Part shown: positions 25,270-33,653 of the stretch, one piece after another
Position numbering within the stretch: position 1 is the stretch's first letter
How the letters are laid out: the number at the start of each line of letters is the position of its first letter
Origin: CAYZPB01 sp964568525
GTDB taxonomy: Bacteria; Bacillota; Bacilli; Tepidibacillales; Tepidibacillaceae
Assembly (NCBI GenBank): GCA_964568525.1
Contig: CAZMPM010000009.1
Coordinates: forward strand, 1-35,580
Direction: 5' to 3'
DNA length: 35,580 nt
Translations under genes and position numbers: made by a program
Notes under the pieces: model-generated
The model's input: only the letters and a program-made list of their open reading frames with translations
What the model was told of the DNA's origin: nothing
The model's database searches: none

Positions 25270-26157
25270 CTAATTTTCTCCAACTTGCACATACGGCTTA
25301 ATTTGCTCCATAATCCGCTTCGCAATATCTGGCCGATTCATAGTATAAATATGAATTCCATCTACACCGTTAGCAATTAAATCATTTATTTGCTTAACCG
25401 CATAGTCAATTCCGGCTTGCGCCAAGAGATCCGGCTCATCATTATACTTCTCCATTAACTCAAGTAAATCAGTGGGAATTCGGGCTCCACTAAGCTCAGT
25501 TATCCGGACAATCTGTTTTTTATTGAGAACCGGCATAATCCCCGCTTGAATTGGAACAGTGACACCAGCAGCACGCGCCTTCGCCAAAAAACGGAAGAAG
25601 TCAACATTATCGAAAAACAATTGTGTAATTAGATGCGATGCACCCGCTTCAATTTTTTGGCGTAGATAATGCACCTCTAAATCAATATTTTTTGTCTCAA
25701 TATGTCCTTCAGGATAACAGGCACCACTAATCGCAAAATCATGCTCGCTTTTTAAATGTTTTATTAAATCTGCCGCATAAGTAAAATCACGATTATTAAC
25801 CCTTTCTGCCGAAGTATCTTTTGGTATGTCACCGCGCAAAGCTAAGATATTTTCGATATTCTCCGCCTTAATCGCTGCAAGTACCTGATCAATAATTTCC
25901 TTTGAAGAATTAATGCAGGTTAGATGTGCTGCCGACTCAACGTTCCATTTATTCTTAATATAAGAGGCGAGCTCAATTGTTTTGTTGTTTTTCACACTGC
26001 CAGCCGCACCATAGGTAACGCTAATATAATCCGGCTTTAAGGGGATTAGTTGATCAATCGTCTGGTAAATAGTTTCAATACCAGAGTCTGTTTTTGGCGG
26101 AAAAACCTCAAACGAGACAACTGGGTTCTTCCTAGTAAATAATTCAGTAATTTTCAT
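25270..26157 (-). CDS. metF: 5,10-methylenetetrahydrofolate reductase
   Basis: MetF reduces methylene-THF to 5-methyl-THF, the methyl donor for MetH. The 295-residue length is the same as in E. coli MetF. Visible motifs are VSFEVFPPKTD with the catalytic Glu, SVTYGAAGS, LALRGDIPKD with the folate-binding Asp, GACYPEGH, and HLITQLFFDN with the substrate-contacting Gln and Phe. AGGAGAG lies 6 nt before the ATG. No adjacent metV-like zinc-finger gene is seen. Its placement between UPF0280 and the MetH activation subunit shows a dedicated methionine operon and not a Wood-Ljungdahl cluster. Confidence 0.96.
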   Translation of the reverse strand: MKITELFTRKNPVVSFEVFPPKTDSGIETIYQTIDQLIPLKPDYISVTYGAAGSVKNNKTIELASYIKNKWNVESAAHLTCINSSKEIIDQVLAAIKAENIENILALRGDIPKDTSAERVNNRDFTYAADLIKHLKSEHDFAISGACYPEGHIETKNIDLEVHYLRQKIEAGASHLITQLFFDNVDFFRFLAKARAAGVTVPIQAGIMPVLNKKQIVRITELSGARIPTDLLELMEKYNDEPDLLAQAGIDYAVKQINDLIANGVDGIHIYTMNRPDIAKRIMEQIKPYVQVGEN

Positions 26158-26182
26158 TTCTTCTCTCCTGCATAGTTTATAT

Positions 26183-26905
26183 TTATGGTTCGACTAGCTC
26201 GATATCGCCAATAACTCCAAGCTGATCATCGATAATAACCAGAGCACCACTAACACCAGCAATCTCAGCAACTAATTCGAGACTACGATTTATATCGGCA
26301 GCTGTTTGAATCATATTACCAAGCTTCGTGGCGACTGCATCCGCTAACAAGGTATCTTTTGCAATAACCATCGCTGCATCTGCCTTGCCAAAACTTAATG
26401 AATGTCCAACCGTACCAGATGACGTGCACACACCAAGCGGCATTTGTTCAGCAAGTATCCTCACAGCAATCTTATTTGTAAGCGGCGAATCGCCTGCATA
26501 GACAGAAACAACCTTGTCTGTGGCAGAATTAAGAAAAATATCGCCGCCATTTTCAATAATCAACTCATTGCTTAGCAGTATTATATCATTTCCAACATAA
26601 TGGGCGATAGCACCCGCCACTGCTGCCATTGGTCCTACATTTGCTAACTCGCTCGCCATGCACATATGTTTAATGATTTCAGCAGCATCTTTATCTGCTG
26701 TAAGCGGGACTAAACTATCTTTAAATGTTGGATGTTGCTCAATATATTCATTAATCAATTTGCGATATTTTTTAACCGCTAAACTAATCTCTTCTGTAAG
26801 ATTTCTTTCAGCCATAACAAATAGATCTGTCTCAGCCTCAACTACTGTGAAGCTAACTAAACCACTGGCTCTTAACCCTTTGCGATAATTTCTTGCTTGG
26901 TACAT
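26183..26905 (-). CDS. UPF0280 (COG2122) protein, ApbE-related, sulfur assimilation for homocysteine
   Basis: This 240-residue protein starts MYQARNYRKGLRASGLVSFT. Family motifs include GPMAAVAGAIAHYVG, ELIIENGGDIFLNS and CTSSGTVGHSLSFGKADAAM, which resemble the flavin-transferase ApbE core. In Methanosarcina the COG2122 member was genetically linked to sulfide use for homocysteine synthesis together with COG1900. The biochemical activity is not settled to my knowledge. It follows the COG1900 gene by 25 nt and precedes metF within the same SAM-riboswitch operon, which supports a role in supplying sulfur for homocysteine. AGGAG lies 10 nt before the ATG. Confidence 0.88.
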   Translation of the reverse strand: MYQARNYRKGLRASGLVSFTVVEAETDLFVMAERNLTEEISLAVKKYRKLINEYIEQHPTFKDSLVPLTADKDAAEIIKHMCMASELANVGPMAAVAGAIAHYVGNDIILLSNELIIENGGDIFLNSATDKVVSVYAGDSPLTNKIAVRILAEQMPLGVCTSSGTVGHSLSFGKADAAMVIAKDTLLADAVATKLGNMIQTAADINRSLELVAEIAGVSGALVIIDDQLGVIGDIELVEP

Positions 26906-26930
26906 CTGCAGATATCTCCTAATGGTCAGG

Positions 26931-28094
26931 CTACTTTACATAGCTTGTGTTTAAGACATTTAACGATTTACCAGTAGTATGAAATTGTTCAACAGGAGCT
27001 TCCAAGAAAAAGCTGCCCGATCTAATCTCATCTCTTAGTTTCGCCGCAATTTTACGAGACTTGTAAAGACTCGATAATGTATACGTTCTAATCGTTTTCC
27101 CATTAATATTGACTGAACCTGAGAATAATTCCTCATAGTTTACTGTCGCAAGCACAGGACGATCACGGCGACCAACACCATAATCCATTATGTTTGTCTG
27201 AATATCTTTATTAGTAATTAAAACTTGCTCCAGCATCTCACGATCCAATATCGGAATTGGAATGCCAATACCGACTGCAAGCGAAACTCCGTAGCCCTCA
27301 ATCACTACAGGTTTGATATACTTGGTGTTCATTTTACGCATATCACCAATTACTGACAGAGTTGCCGCCGGGCCAACCGGTACACCATGCTCATTACTTG
27401 GCTGAGCAATTCTTGATTGTGTACCCAGCCAAGCGACATAGCCTTGAGCGCCTGCCAAAAAGATTCGCGTACCAATACCGATCGTCCGATAGTACGGATC
27501 GTTATGCAACGGGCTAAGCTCACCAGACGTACAGTAGGCAATATTACTTGTATTTGGATGCAGCACACCCATGTAAGTATATAAAGTCTCATCGGAAGTA
27601 TTGGCTACCGCTCCATAGTTCTGATAGCAATTGCGCGGGTTAAATAAAAACGCTTCATTAATAGTATCTAATGAGATTTTCGCTACGATCTCTTTAGCTG
27701 GGTAACAATCTGTTCCTTTACCGCTAGCAATTACTTCCAACTCTTTTCCAGCAATCAGATCACAGATTACATGGGCTCCGCCGTATTTGCTTCCTTCACT
27801 TTCAGAAATTTCGGTCGCACCAATATAGGTATCAACCGCAGCAATTCCTGAATATGCCGGCACATCATTAATTTTTGTCTTCTCCATACGTATGGGCGGG
27901 TCGGAATGGCCCAAACTTAGAAAGGCACCTGATGAACACATTGGGCCAAATGTCGCTGTAGTTACAACATCAACCTCAGCCAAAGTCTGATCCACTCCCT
28001 TTACTCTCGCAATCGCAATAATCTCTTCAGCAGTAACGACAACTGCCTTTCCCTGCTTAATTTTCTGATTAATTTCTTCGTACGTCCTTTGCAC
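26931..28094 (-). CDS. Homocysteine biosynthesis protein, COG1900 (DUF39)
   Basis: This is a 387-residue member of the DUF39/COG1900 family. In methanogens these proteins are required to make homocysteine from aspartate semialdehyde and sulfide without an activated homoserine ester. The start is GTG at 28094 (MQRTYEEINQKIKQGKAVVV) preceded by GAGG. A GTG at 28103 lies inside that Shine-Dalgarno. Two cysteines fit the proposed persulfide-carrying pair: C53 in TFGPMCSSGA and C130 in GKGTDCYPAKE, 77 residues apart. I recall the same spacing for the methanogen enzyme. The protein ends without the CBS or ferredoxin/NIL module found in or beside some archaeal members. It is the first gene after the S-box. 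Confidence 0.9.
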   Translation of the reverse strand: MQRTYEEINQKIKQGKAVVVTAEEIIAIARVKGVDQTLAEVDVVTTATFGPMCSSGAFLSLGHSDPPIRMEKTKINDVPAYSGIAAVDTYIGATEISESEGSKYGGAHVICDLIAGKELEVIASGKGTDCYPAKEIVAKISLDTINEAFLFNPRNCYQNYGAVANTSDETLYTYMGVLHPNTSNIAYCTSGELSPLHNDPYYRTIGIGTRIFLAGAQGYVAWLGTQSRIAQPSNEHGVPVGPAATLSVIGDMRKMNTKYIKPVVIEGYGVSLAVGIGIPIPILDREMLEQVLITNKDIQTNIMDYGVGRRDRPVLATVNYEELFSGSVNINGKTIRTYTLSSLYKSRKIAAKLRDEIRSGSFFLEAPVEQFHTTGKSLNVLNTSYVK

Positions 28095-28112
28095 TAATTG
28101 CACCTCATTTCT

Positions 28113-28149
28113 AAAATAAAAAAGACCTACGGATATCCTTTAGGTCTTT
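28113..28149 (-). terminator. Riboswitch-controlled terminator before the COG1900 gene
   Basis: On the minus strand AAAGACCTA (28149-28141) pairs with TAGGTCTTT (28129-28121), followed by TTTTATTTT. It lies just downstream of the S-box and about 10 nt before the Shine-Dalgarno. A competing antiterminator is possible, pairing GGATA/TATCC and TAGG/CCTA between the 3' side of P1 and the terminator's 5' arm and loop. This is the expected OFF switch when SAM is bound. Confidence 0.9.
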
Positions 28150-28162
28150 AGCTCCTATCAGT

Positions 28163-28270
28163 ATCCTTATCTTCCAGCTTCTGCTGTAGGAATTAGCACC
28201 TCATATAGCATATACTATATCGGTTGCTGGGCTTCACTGGGCCTGTCCCTCCGCCACTCTTCATAAGGTA
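28163..28270 (-). ncRNA. SAM-I riboswitch (S-box)
   Basis: Reading the minus strand, P1 is CCTTAT (28268-28263) paired with ATAAGG (28170-28165). The conserved core follows: AGAGTGGCGGAGGGACAGGC, CCAGTGAAGCCCAGCAACC, a P3 hairpin ATATAG/CTATAT, the invariant GGTGCTAATTCC, and a P4 hairpin CAGC-AGAA-GCTG leading back to P1. This order and these consensus blocks are the S-box. It lies between a strong promoter and a terminator upstream of the COG1900-UPF0280-metF-activation-metH genes, so SAM should shut down the whole operon by premature termination. Confidence 0.97.
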
Positions 28271-28301
28271 AAACTCTTTTTTAGATTAATAATTAAAATG
28301 T

Positions 28302-28331
28302 ATCATAACACTATTTTCCAGTGTATGTCAA
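28302..28331 (-). promoter_or_regulatory. Promoter of the SAM-riboswitch methionine operon
   Basis: A perfect TTGACA (28331-28326) is followed after 18 nt by TATGAT (28307-28302) on the minus strand. The -35 box starts 4 nt after the rpe stop. Transcription would begin near 28295, about 27 nt before P1 of the S-box. Confidence 0.85.
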
Positions 28332-28334
28332 CAT

Positions 28335-29000
28335 TTAGCTTCTACCCCTACTATCGCTCATTTTCAACATAGCAATTGCCTTCGTGCGGTCCTCATGACC
28401 AAAAACATAGGAACCAGCTACCAGTATATCAGCGCCAGCCGCAACAACCTGTCTACCTGTTAGATCGTTGATACCACCGTCAACCTGAATCTGAACATTA
28501 AGCTTTCGCTCTGCAATCATCTCTTTTAATTGCTTAATTTTACGTAGAGAGCTTGGAATAAACTCCTGCCCACCAAAACCTGGATTAACACTCATGATTA
28601 GAACCATATCCAGATCTTCTAAAACATTCTCAATTGTTGATAACGGCGTTGCTGGATTTAAAGCGACAGATGCTTTCACGCCATAGTTTTTTATCATATA
28701 AATCGCACGATGAAGATGATTTGTTGCCTCAGGATGGATGGAAAGAATATCAGCACCAGCCCGAGCAAACATTTTAATATAGCGCTCAGGATTTTCAATC
28801 ATTAAATGAACGTCAAGAACAATACTTGTAATCGGTCGAATCGCCTCAACTACTAATGGGCCAATTGTGATATTGGGTACAAAATGCCCATCCATAACGT
28901 CGATGTGCAGCATATCAGCCTCTGCAACTTCAATCGTTCTGATTTCCTCAGATAAAATCGTAAAATCTGCCGACAAAATCGATGGTGCTACCTTTACCAT
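28335..29000 (-). CDS. rpe: Ribulose-phosphate 3-epimerase
   Basis: Rpe interconverts ribulose-5-phosphate and xylulose-5-phosphate in the pentose phosphate pathway. The 221-residue TIM barrel shows APSILSADF, DMLHIDVMDGHFVPNITIG with metal and catalytic residues, DVHLMIENPE, VNPGFGGQEF, and QVDGGIN with the second catalytic Asp. The ATG at 29000 has GGAGG 7 nt upstream. The longer frame starting at 29024 overlaps rsgA and is rejected. It follows rsgA by 4 nt and is the last gene of the fmt-to-rpe block. No hairpin terminator is seen after it; the next promoter begins at once. Confidence 0.96.
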   Translation of the reverse strand: MVKVAPSILSADFTILSEEIRTIEVAEADMLHIDVMDGHFVPNITIGPLVVEAIRPITSIVLDVHLMIENPERYIKMFARAGADILSIHPEATNHLHRAIYMIKNYGVKASVALNPATPLSTIENVLEDLDMVLIMSVNPGFGGQEFIPSSLRKIKQLKEMIAERKLNVQIQVDGGINDLTGRQVVAAGADILVAGSYVFGHEDRTKAIAMLKMSDSRGRS

Positions 29001-29004
29001 AAAA

Positions 29005-29886
29005 TTACCTCCATTTCTGTTCATCGCGTTCAGTAATTTCGTTCAGAAAGCTTAAATAATTTTCGTAACGCCAGGTTACTATTTTCCCCTCTGCAACAGC
29101 GGCTTTCACTGCACAACCCGGTTCATTGTGATGCTTACAGCCACGAAACCGACAGTTCTCAGCATATTTAGAAAATTCAATAAACAGGCTACTTAGATCT
29201 TCCGCTTCAATCTCCGCAAAATCTAACTGACTAAACCCAGGCGTATCAGCAACCATCCCTCCGGATTGGATTGGATAAAGTTGAACCTCGCGAGTGGTCT
29301 GCTTGCCGCGTCCCAGCCGCTCACTTACCCCACCGATATTCGCCTCTGCCGCGGGTATTAGCCGATTTAACAGCGTAGATTTTCCTACGCCGGATTGTCC
29401 AGCCAAAACTGTTGTTTTATCCGCTAAAAGTAGTTGTAAATGTTCTAAATCTGTCACCGAAAAATCACTTTTTATCGTTTGATACCCAATATTTTTGTAC
29501 ACATTAATTATATCATCAATCGGAGTTTGATTCTGTAATAAATCTGATTTTGTGAAACAAAGAATTAAAGGAATCCCTGCCTGTTCAATATGAATAATAA
29601 ATTTATCTAAAGTGTAGGTGTTAATCTCGGGGTCAACACCTGAAATTACAATAAGCACTTGATCAACATTGCTAATTGGCGGGCGCTTTAACTCATTTTT
29701 TCTTGAGAGCAATTCTGTAATCAATCCCGAGTTATTATCTATTAAGACAAAATTAACATAATCACCAACAAGCGGCGTCTCTTCTTTCAACTTAAACAGA
29801 CCTCTTGCCTTAGATTCATAAATCTCTTGCTCGTGCTTAATATAGTAAAAACTACTAAGCGCTCGTACAATTTGTCCTTTTAACAT
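29005..29886 (-). CDS. rsgA: Ribosome small-subunit biogenesis GTPase RsgA
   Basis: RsgA is a circularly permuted GTPase that checks late 30S assembly. The 293 residues comprise an N-terminal OB fold (about 1-70), the permuted GTPase core and a zinc-binding tail. The core has the G4-equivalent FTKSD, then P-loop AGQSGVGKSTLLN, GRGKQTTREVQL and G3 DTPGF. The tail ligands are in CRFRGCKHHNEPGC. AGGAG lies before the ATG. It is immediately downstream of prkC (9 nt), as in Bacillus, where it is called cpgA/yloQ and is regulated by the kinase. Confidence 0.96.
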   Translation of the reverse strand: MLKGQIVRALSSFYYIKHEQEIYESKARGLFKLKEETPLVGDYVNFVLIDNNSGLITELLSRKNELKRPPISNVDQVLIVISGVDPEINTYTLDKFIIHIEQAGIPLILCFTKSDLLQNQTPIDDIINVYKNIGYQTIKSDFSVTDLEHLQLLLADKTTVLAGQSGVGKSTLLNRLIPAAEANIGGVSERLGRGKQTTREVQLYPIQSGGMVADTPGFSQLDFAEIEAEDLSSLFIEFSKYAENCRFRGCKHHNEPGCAVKAAVAEGKIVTWRYENYLSFLNEITERDEQKWR

Positions 29887-29895
29887 TGTGCGCTC

Positions 29896-31818
29896 CTATT
29901 CAAAATAATTTACTGTAGTCGTATAATAAATTTTATTGTTAACATAGACTGTAATCGTCCCAATATCGTCCGGCCGTAAAATTAACTCAACCGCATACTG
30001 TTTCTCGCCTCTAATCCTTTCATTGCTGAACAGAATATTTCGGTAGCGGGAATCATAAATTTCAATCCTTACTTCCTGATACAGAAACCCTTCCAGTGTC
30101 ACCATAATGTTCTTAGTAACTCGATTTACGCCATCAGGCAAACCATCACTTACATAAAGGGTTACCTTATCATTCACAGTAATTTCATCGCCTGGTTTAA
30201 ATGGCTCTTGGCGGAAAACTTGGCCTTTTTCTGCCGCTACCGTCTTCTCTCTAACAATCTTTTCAACAACTATATCACGTTGTAACAGTATCGCCTGAGC
30301 CTCAGTTAATAAGACACCCTGCAATTCGGGCATAACCGATCGATCACTACCCATACTAATGTAGAGCACAACCTCAGTCGCACTTAAATCCAAATCCATT
30401 TCTGAGTAAGGGCTTTGATTGTAGATCAGTCCTTTAGCAAAAGATTCACTATAACCCTCTACAATTTTAATGTTCTCATCACGCACTCCTAGCTGTTTTA
30501 ATGTAAAAACCGCGATATTTTCTTGCTTATTTATTAAGTCAGGCATTTTTGGATGTTTAATACCTGTACTCACATATAAAGTTACCTCAGATTGCGTGTT
30601 GACCATAATGTTTGCTTGTGGCTCCTGTCTAATTACTAGCCCAGATGCAATTGTTTCGCTTGATTCGCCTACAACAGCATACCGTAATCCCAATGGTTCC
30701 AATGTCTCCAACGCCTTTTCTAGCTCTACCTTAACCAAATTAGGCATTTTTACTCTACCATCGTTAGTAGCAGACAAAAAGTAGATTGTGCTTACCACTA
30801 AAGCAATTATTATTAGTGCCGCAAAAATCGGTAATCCATACTTAAAATACTTGTTTTCAGTAAACAATGTTTTTAATTTATTAGGTTTGCTTTGCTCAAT
30901 TAGGTCTTGTTTTCTATCAGCGCTAGAGATTTTTCTTGTATATTCTTCGTCGTTCAACTTATCGTTATTATAATAGGTCGGTTCATTCAAACGCACAGGA
31001 CTTAGAACCGTTGCTAAATCCATTTTTAGCTCGGAAGAAGAACTGTAACGATTGCGCGGATTTTTTTCAAGCATTTTTCGTATTACATTTTCTACGCTTT
31101 GCGGTATCTCTGGTCTAATCTCTCGCGGATAAACATAATCGTCCTCTAAGTGCTTAAGAATAACCGAAATCGGAGTCTCACCCATAAATGGTAGTTGTCC
31201 AGTTAACATCTGATAAAAAACTATACCCAGCGAATAGATATCGGTTTTCTCATCTGTCCAACCTCCGCGTGCTTGCTCAGGCGACAGATAATGAATCGAA
31301 CCTAAAACTGAACCAGTATGAGTAATTGTCGATTGTGTAATTGTACGTGCAATTCCGAAGTCAGTTATTTTAACTTCGCCATTATTATACAAAATATTAT
31401 GTGGCTTAATATCACGATGAATAACCTTATTCTGATGAGCATGAATCAAAGCGTCTGTAATCTGCATAACAATAGCGACAGCTTCTTCAATTGGTAAAGA
31501 CATCTGGCGATTAAGTACCCCTTTTAAAGTGTCGCCCTTTACATACTCCATCACAATATAATAAGAATTATCTTCTTCGCCAATACTATAGATTTTTACA
31601 ATATTATTATGGTTAAGCCGAGTTGCTGCTTCAGCCTCGCGGCGAAATCTCTTAACAAACTCACTGTCATCAGCTAACTGTGCATGTAGAACTTTTATAG
31701 CAACCTCATTATTGTTCTCTAAATCAAGCGCTAAATAGACATCTGCCATACCGCCACTGCCTATTTTTGCAATTAATTGATATCGATTATCAAAAATTCT
31801 GCCAATCAAGTACTTCAC
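29896..31818 (-). CDS. prkC: PASTA-domain Ser/Thr protein kinase PrkC
   Basis: This membrane kinase senses muropeptide or lipid II through extracellular PASTA repeats. It is about 640 residues. The kinase domain (about 10-275) has glycine loop GSGGMADVYL, VAIK43, HRDIKPHN with D137, and DFG with D154. A juxtamembrane linker leads to a transmembrane helix at about 328-349. Three PASTA repeats follow (about 357-425, 427-495, 497-562). A C-terminal beta-rich domain of about 80 residues ends in YYTTTVNYFE. Residue numbers count from the GTG at 31821. The start is ambiguous among GTG 31821, GTG 31818 (AAAGG at 4 nt, preferred) and TTG 31809. It follows the stp phosphatase by about 22 nt, its usual antagonist. 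Confidence 0.95.
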   Translation of the reverse strand: MKYLIGRIFDNRYQLIAKIGSGGMADVYLALDLENNNEVAIKVLHAQLADDSEFVKRFRREAEAATRLNHNNIVKIYSIGEEDNSYYIVMEYVKGDTLKGVLNRQMSLPIEEAVAIVMQITDALIHAHQNKVIHRDIKPHNILYNNGEVKITDFGIARTITQSTITHTGSVLGSIHYLSPEQARGGWTDEKTDIYSLGIVFYQMLTGQLPFMGETPISVILKHLEDDYVYPREIRPEIPQSVENVIRKMLEKNPRNRYSSSSELKMDLATVLSPVRLNEPTYYNNDKLNDEEYTRKISSADRKQDLIEQSKPNKLKTLFTENKYFKYGLPIFAALIIIALVVSTIYFLSATNDGRVKMPNLVKVELEKALETLEPLGLRYAVVGESSETIASGLVIRQEPQANIMVNTQSEVTLYVSTGIKHPKMPDLINKQENIAVFTLKQLGVRDENIKIVEGYSESFAKGLIYNQSPYSEMDLDLSATEVVLYISMGSDRSVMPELQGVLLTEAQAILLQRDIVVEKIVREKTVAAEKGQVFRQEPFKPGDEITVNDKVTLYVSDGLPDGVNRVTKNIMVTLEGFLYQEVRIEIYDSRYRNILFSNERIRGEKQYAVELILRPDDIGTITVYVNNKIYYTTTVNYFE

Positions 31819-31840
31819 CACACCTTTTGGTCAAAAAATA

Positions 31841-32578
31841 CTAGTTTTTCATAAGAATCAATGAAATATTATCTTCGCCGCCCTTTTCAAGCGCCAGATT
31901 AATTAAGCTATCAGCTAGCTCTTCTAAATTATCTTGATATTTACTGATATATTCTTCAAGTAGCGGGTGCGCCAGCTGGCTGGTCAGTCCATCGCTACAC
32001 AGTAGAATTATATCGCCCTTCTTCCAAGCAAGCTCTTGTAAGTCGATATTAACTTTTGCATCAGTACCTAATGCGCGGGTAAGTACGTGTTTTTGCGGAT
32101 GGATTAAGGCTTCTTCTTGTGTGATTGTATCATTAACATATAATTCATTAACGAGAGTGTGATCGCTCGTTTTAAGCGTCAATTCGCCATCAGAAAAAAG
32201 ATAAGCTCTACTATCGCCAATGTGTCCAATAACAGCTATTGCCTGATTTAAAAGAGCCAAGACGATCGTTGTACCCATTCCTTTTAACTTTTCATCTGCT
32301 TGTGCTCGAGTATAAATTTCACTATTAGCTCGCTCAATAGCTGTCTCTATCAGCAAAGGATACTCAACAACAGGCTTGTCAGTAACTAACCCATCGATAA
32401 TAGTCGCTGCAATCAAGTTAACTGACCCAGCGCTAGCGACTTCACCAGCCAGGTGCCCGCCCATACCATCGGCTAAAATAGCAAGCGAAAGATTATCTAT
32501 GTTAGTTTGACTAACAAATAGATAGTCTTCATTAATTGCTCTTACTTTTCCAACGTCTGTTCTCGATGCTACCTGCAC
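31841..32578 (-). CDS. stp: PP2C-type Ser/Thr protein phosphatase
   Basis: This metal-dependent phosphatase reverses PrkC phosphorylation. The 245-residue PP2C domain has TDVGKVRAINED, LAILADGMGGHLAGEVAS with metal-binding aspartates, GHIGDSRAYLF, LLCSDGLTSQL and GGEDNISLILM. The GTG at 32578 is preceded by GGGGTG at about 5 nt and gives the family-like N-terminus MQVASRTDVG. A longer frame from TTG 32626 overlaps rlmN and is less likely. It sits between rlmN and prkC, the standard Firmicutes arrangement (prpC-prkC). The trailing LMKN leaves no extra domain. Confidence 0.95.
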   Translation of the reverse strand: MQVASRTDVGKVRAINEDYLFVSQTNIDNLSLAILADGMGGHLAGEVASAGSVNLIAATIIDGLVTDKPVVEYPLLIETAIERANSEIYTRAQADEKLKGMGTTIVLALLNQAIAVIGHIGDSRAYLFSDGELTLKTSDHTLVNELYVNDTITQEEALIHPQKHVLTRALGTDAKVNIDLQELAWKKGDIILLCSDGLTSQLAHPLLEEYISKYQDNLEELADSLINLALEKGGEDNISLILMKN

Positions 32579-32594
32579 TTGATCACCCCATTTA

Positions 32595-33629
32595 TCACGA
32601 TAGGTCGCGCACTCGCAATTGTCCACAAGCCGCGGCGATTTCTTTGCCTAACTCTCTTCGGATTGTTGTCGTAATATTATTTTTTTCTAAAATATCTTTA
32701 AATACGTATAATTGACTAGAATTACTTTTGGTAAAATTTTTTCCCTCAACCGGATTGACCGGTATCAGATTCACATGTGCTTTAACATTTTTAAGTAAAA
32801 CCGCAAGCTCATTCGCTTGCTCCGTTGAGTCATTGACACCTTTAATTAATGCATATTCAAAGGTTACTCTTCTACCTGTGGTTTTAACGTAATATGTGAC
32901 AGCCGCCATTAACTCCTCGATTGGGTATTTTTTGTTAATTGGCATTAACTCCGAACGTAATTTATTATTAGCGACATGTAATGAAATCGCTAGGACAACC
33001 TGCGTTTGTAAATCGGCAAAACGATAAATCTCCGGTACAATCCCACATGTCGAAACGGTTATATGTCTCTGCCCAATATTTAACCCATTTTCAGAGTTAG
33101 CAATCTTGATAAAATCAACGGTCTCACTAAAGTTATCAAAAGGTTCACCTATTCCCATAATTACAATGCTACCAATTCGTTCATTCTGCCGATTTAAAAA
33201 ACGGTCAACCAGCAAGAACTGTTGCACCATCTCACCCGCAGTCAAGTTGCGTCTCCAGCCGCTTACTGTTGAAACACAAAATGTGCAACCCATTTTGCAA
33301 CCGACCTGAGTAGAAACACAAATACTATTTCCATAAGAATGACGCATTAGAACCGTCTCAATAGTTTCGCCATCATCTAATTTGAATAAAAATTTCGTAG
33401 TTTTAGGCGAGTCAAGTTGTTCAATAATTGAGAGTCTTGGAAAAACAAATTGATCATCAAGTTGCGAACGTATTTTATTCGAAAGGTTGCTCATATCACG
33501 GAAAGTAGTAACCCGCTTCTGATAGAGCCATTCATAAATTTGCGCAGCACGATAGGCTGGCTCTCCGTTCTCTTCAGCCCATCTCAGCCATGCATCATAT
33601 GTAAAGTCATACACATTAATTTGTGCCAT
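32595..33629 (-). CDS. rlmN: 23S rRNA (A2503-C2) / tRNA (A37-C2) methyltransferase RlmN
   Basis: This radical-SAM enzyme methylates C2 of A2503 in 23S rRNA and A37 of some tRNAs. The 344-residue protein has an N-terminal HhH-like domain, the CxxxCxxC cluster motif C111-KMG-C115-TF-C118, VIMGIGEPFDN, VSTCGI, the conserved VNLIPVNPV, and the methyl-carrying Cys near the C-terminus in AAACGQLR. The ATG follows a GGTGAT Shine-Dalgarno. The gene lies between rsmB (24-nt gap) and stp. It is not Cfr, judging by context and the standard motif arrangement. Confidence 0.96.
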   Translation of the reverse strand: MAQINVYDFTYDAWLRWAEENGEPAYRAAQIYEWLYQKRVTTFRDMSNLSNKIRSQLDDQFVFPRLSIIEQLDSPKTTKFLFKLDDGETIETVLMRHSYGNSICVSTQVGCKMGCTFCVSTVSGWRRNLTAGEMVQQFLLVDRFLNRQNERIGSIVIMGIGEPFDNFSETVDFIKIANSENGLNIGQRHITVSTCGIVPEIYRFADLQTQVVLAISLHVANNKLRSELMPINKKYPIEELMAAVTYYVKTTGRRVTFEYALIKGVNDSTEQANELAVLLKNVKAHVNLIPVNPVEGKNFTKSNSSQLYVFKDILEKNNITTTIRRELGKEIAAACGQLRVRDLS

Positions 33630-33653
33630 TAAATCACCAATCTTTCTTATTTG

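Noticed and set aside
28113..28331. T-box leader as an alternative to the S-box
   Set aside because: No T-box core (AGGGTGGNACCGCG) or specifier stem-loop is present; the S-box core blocks are all there.
29005..29886. RsgA G4 motif TKSD in place of NKxD as a defect
   Set aside because: TKxD occurs in RsgA/CpgA homologues, and all other GTPase and zinc motifs are intact.
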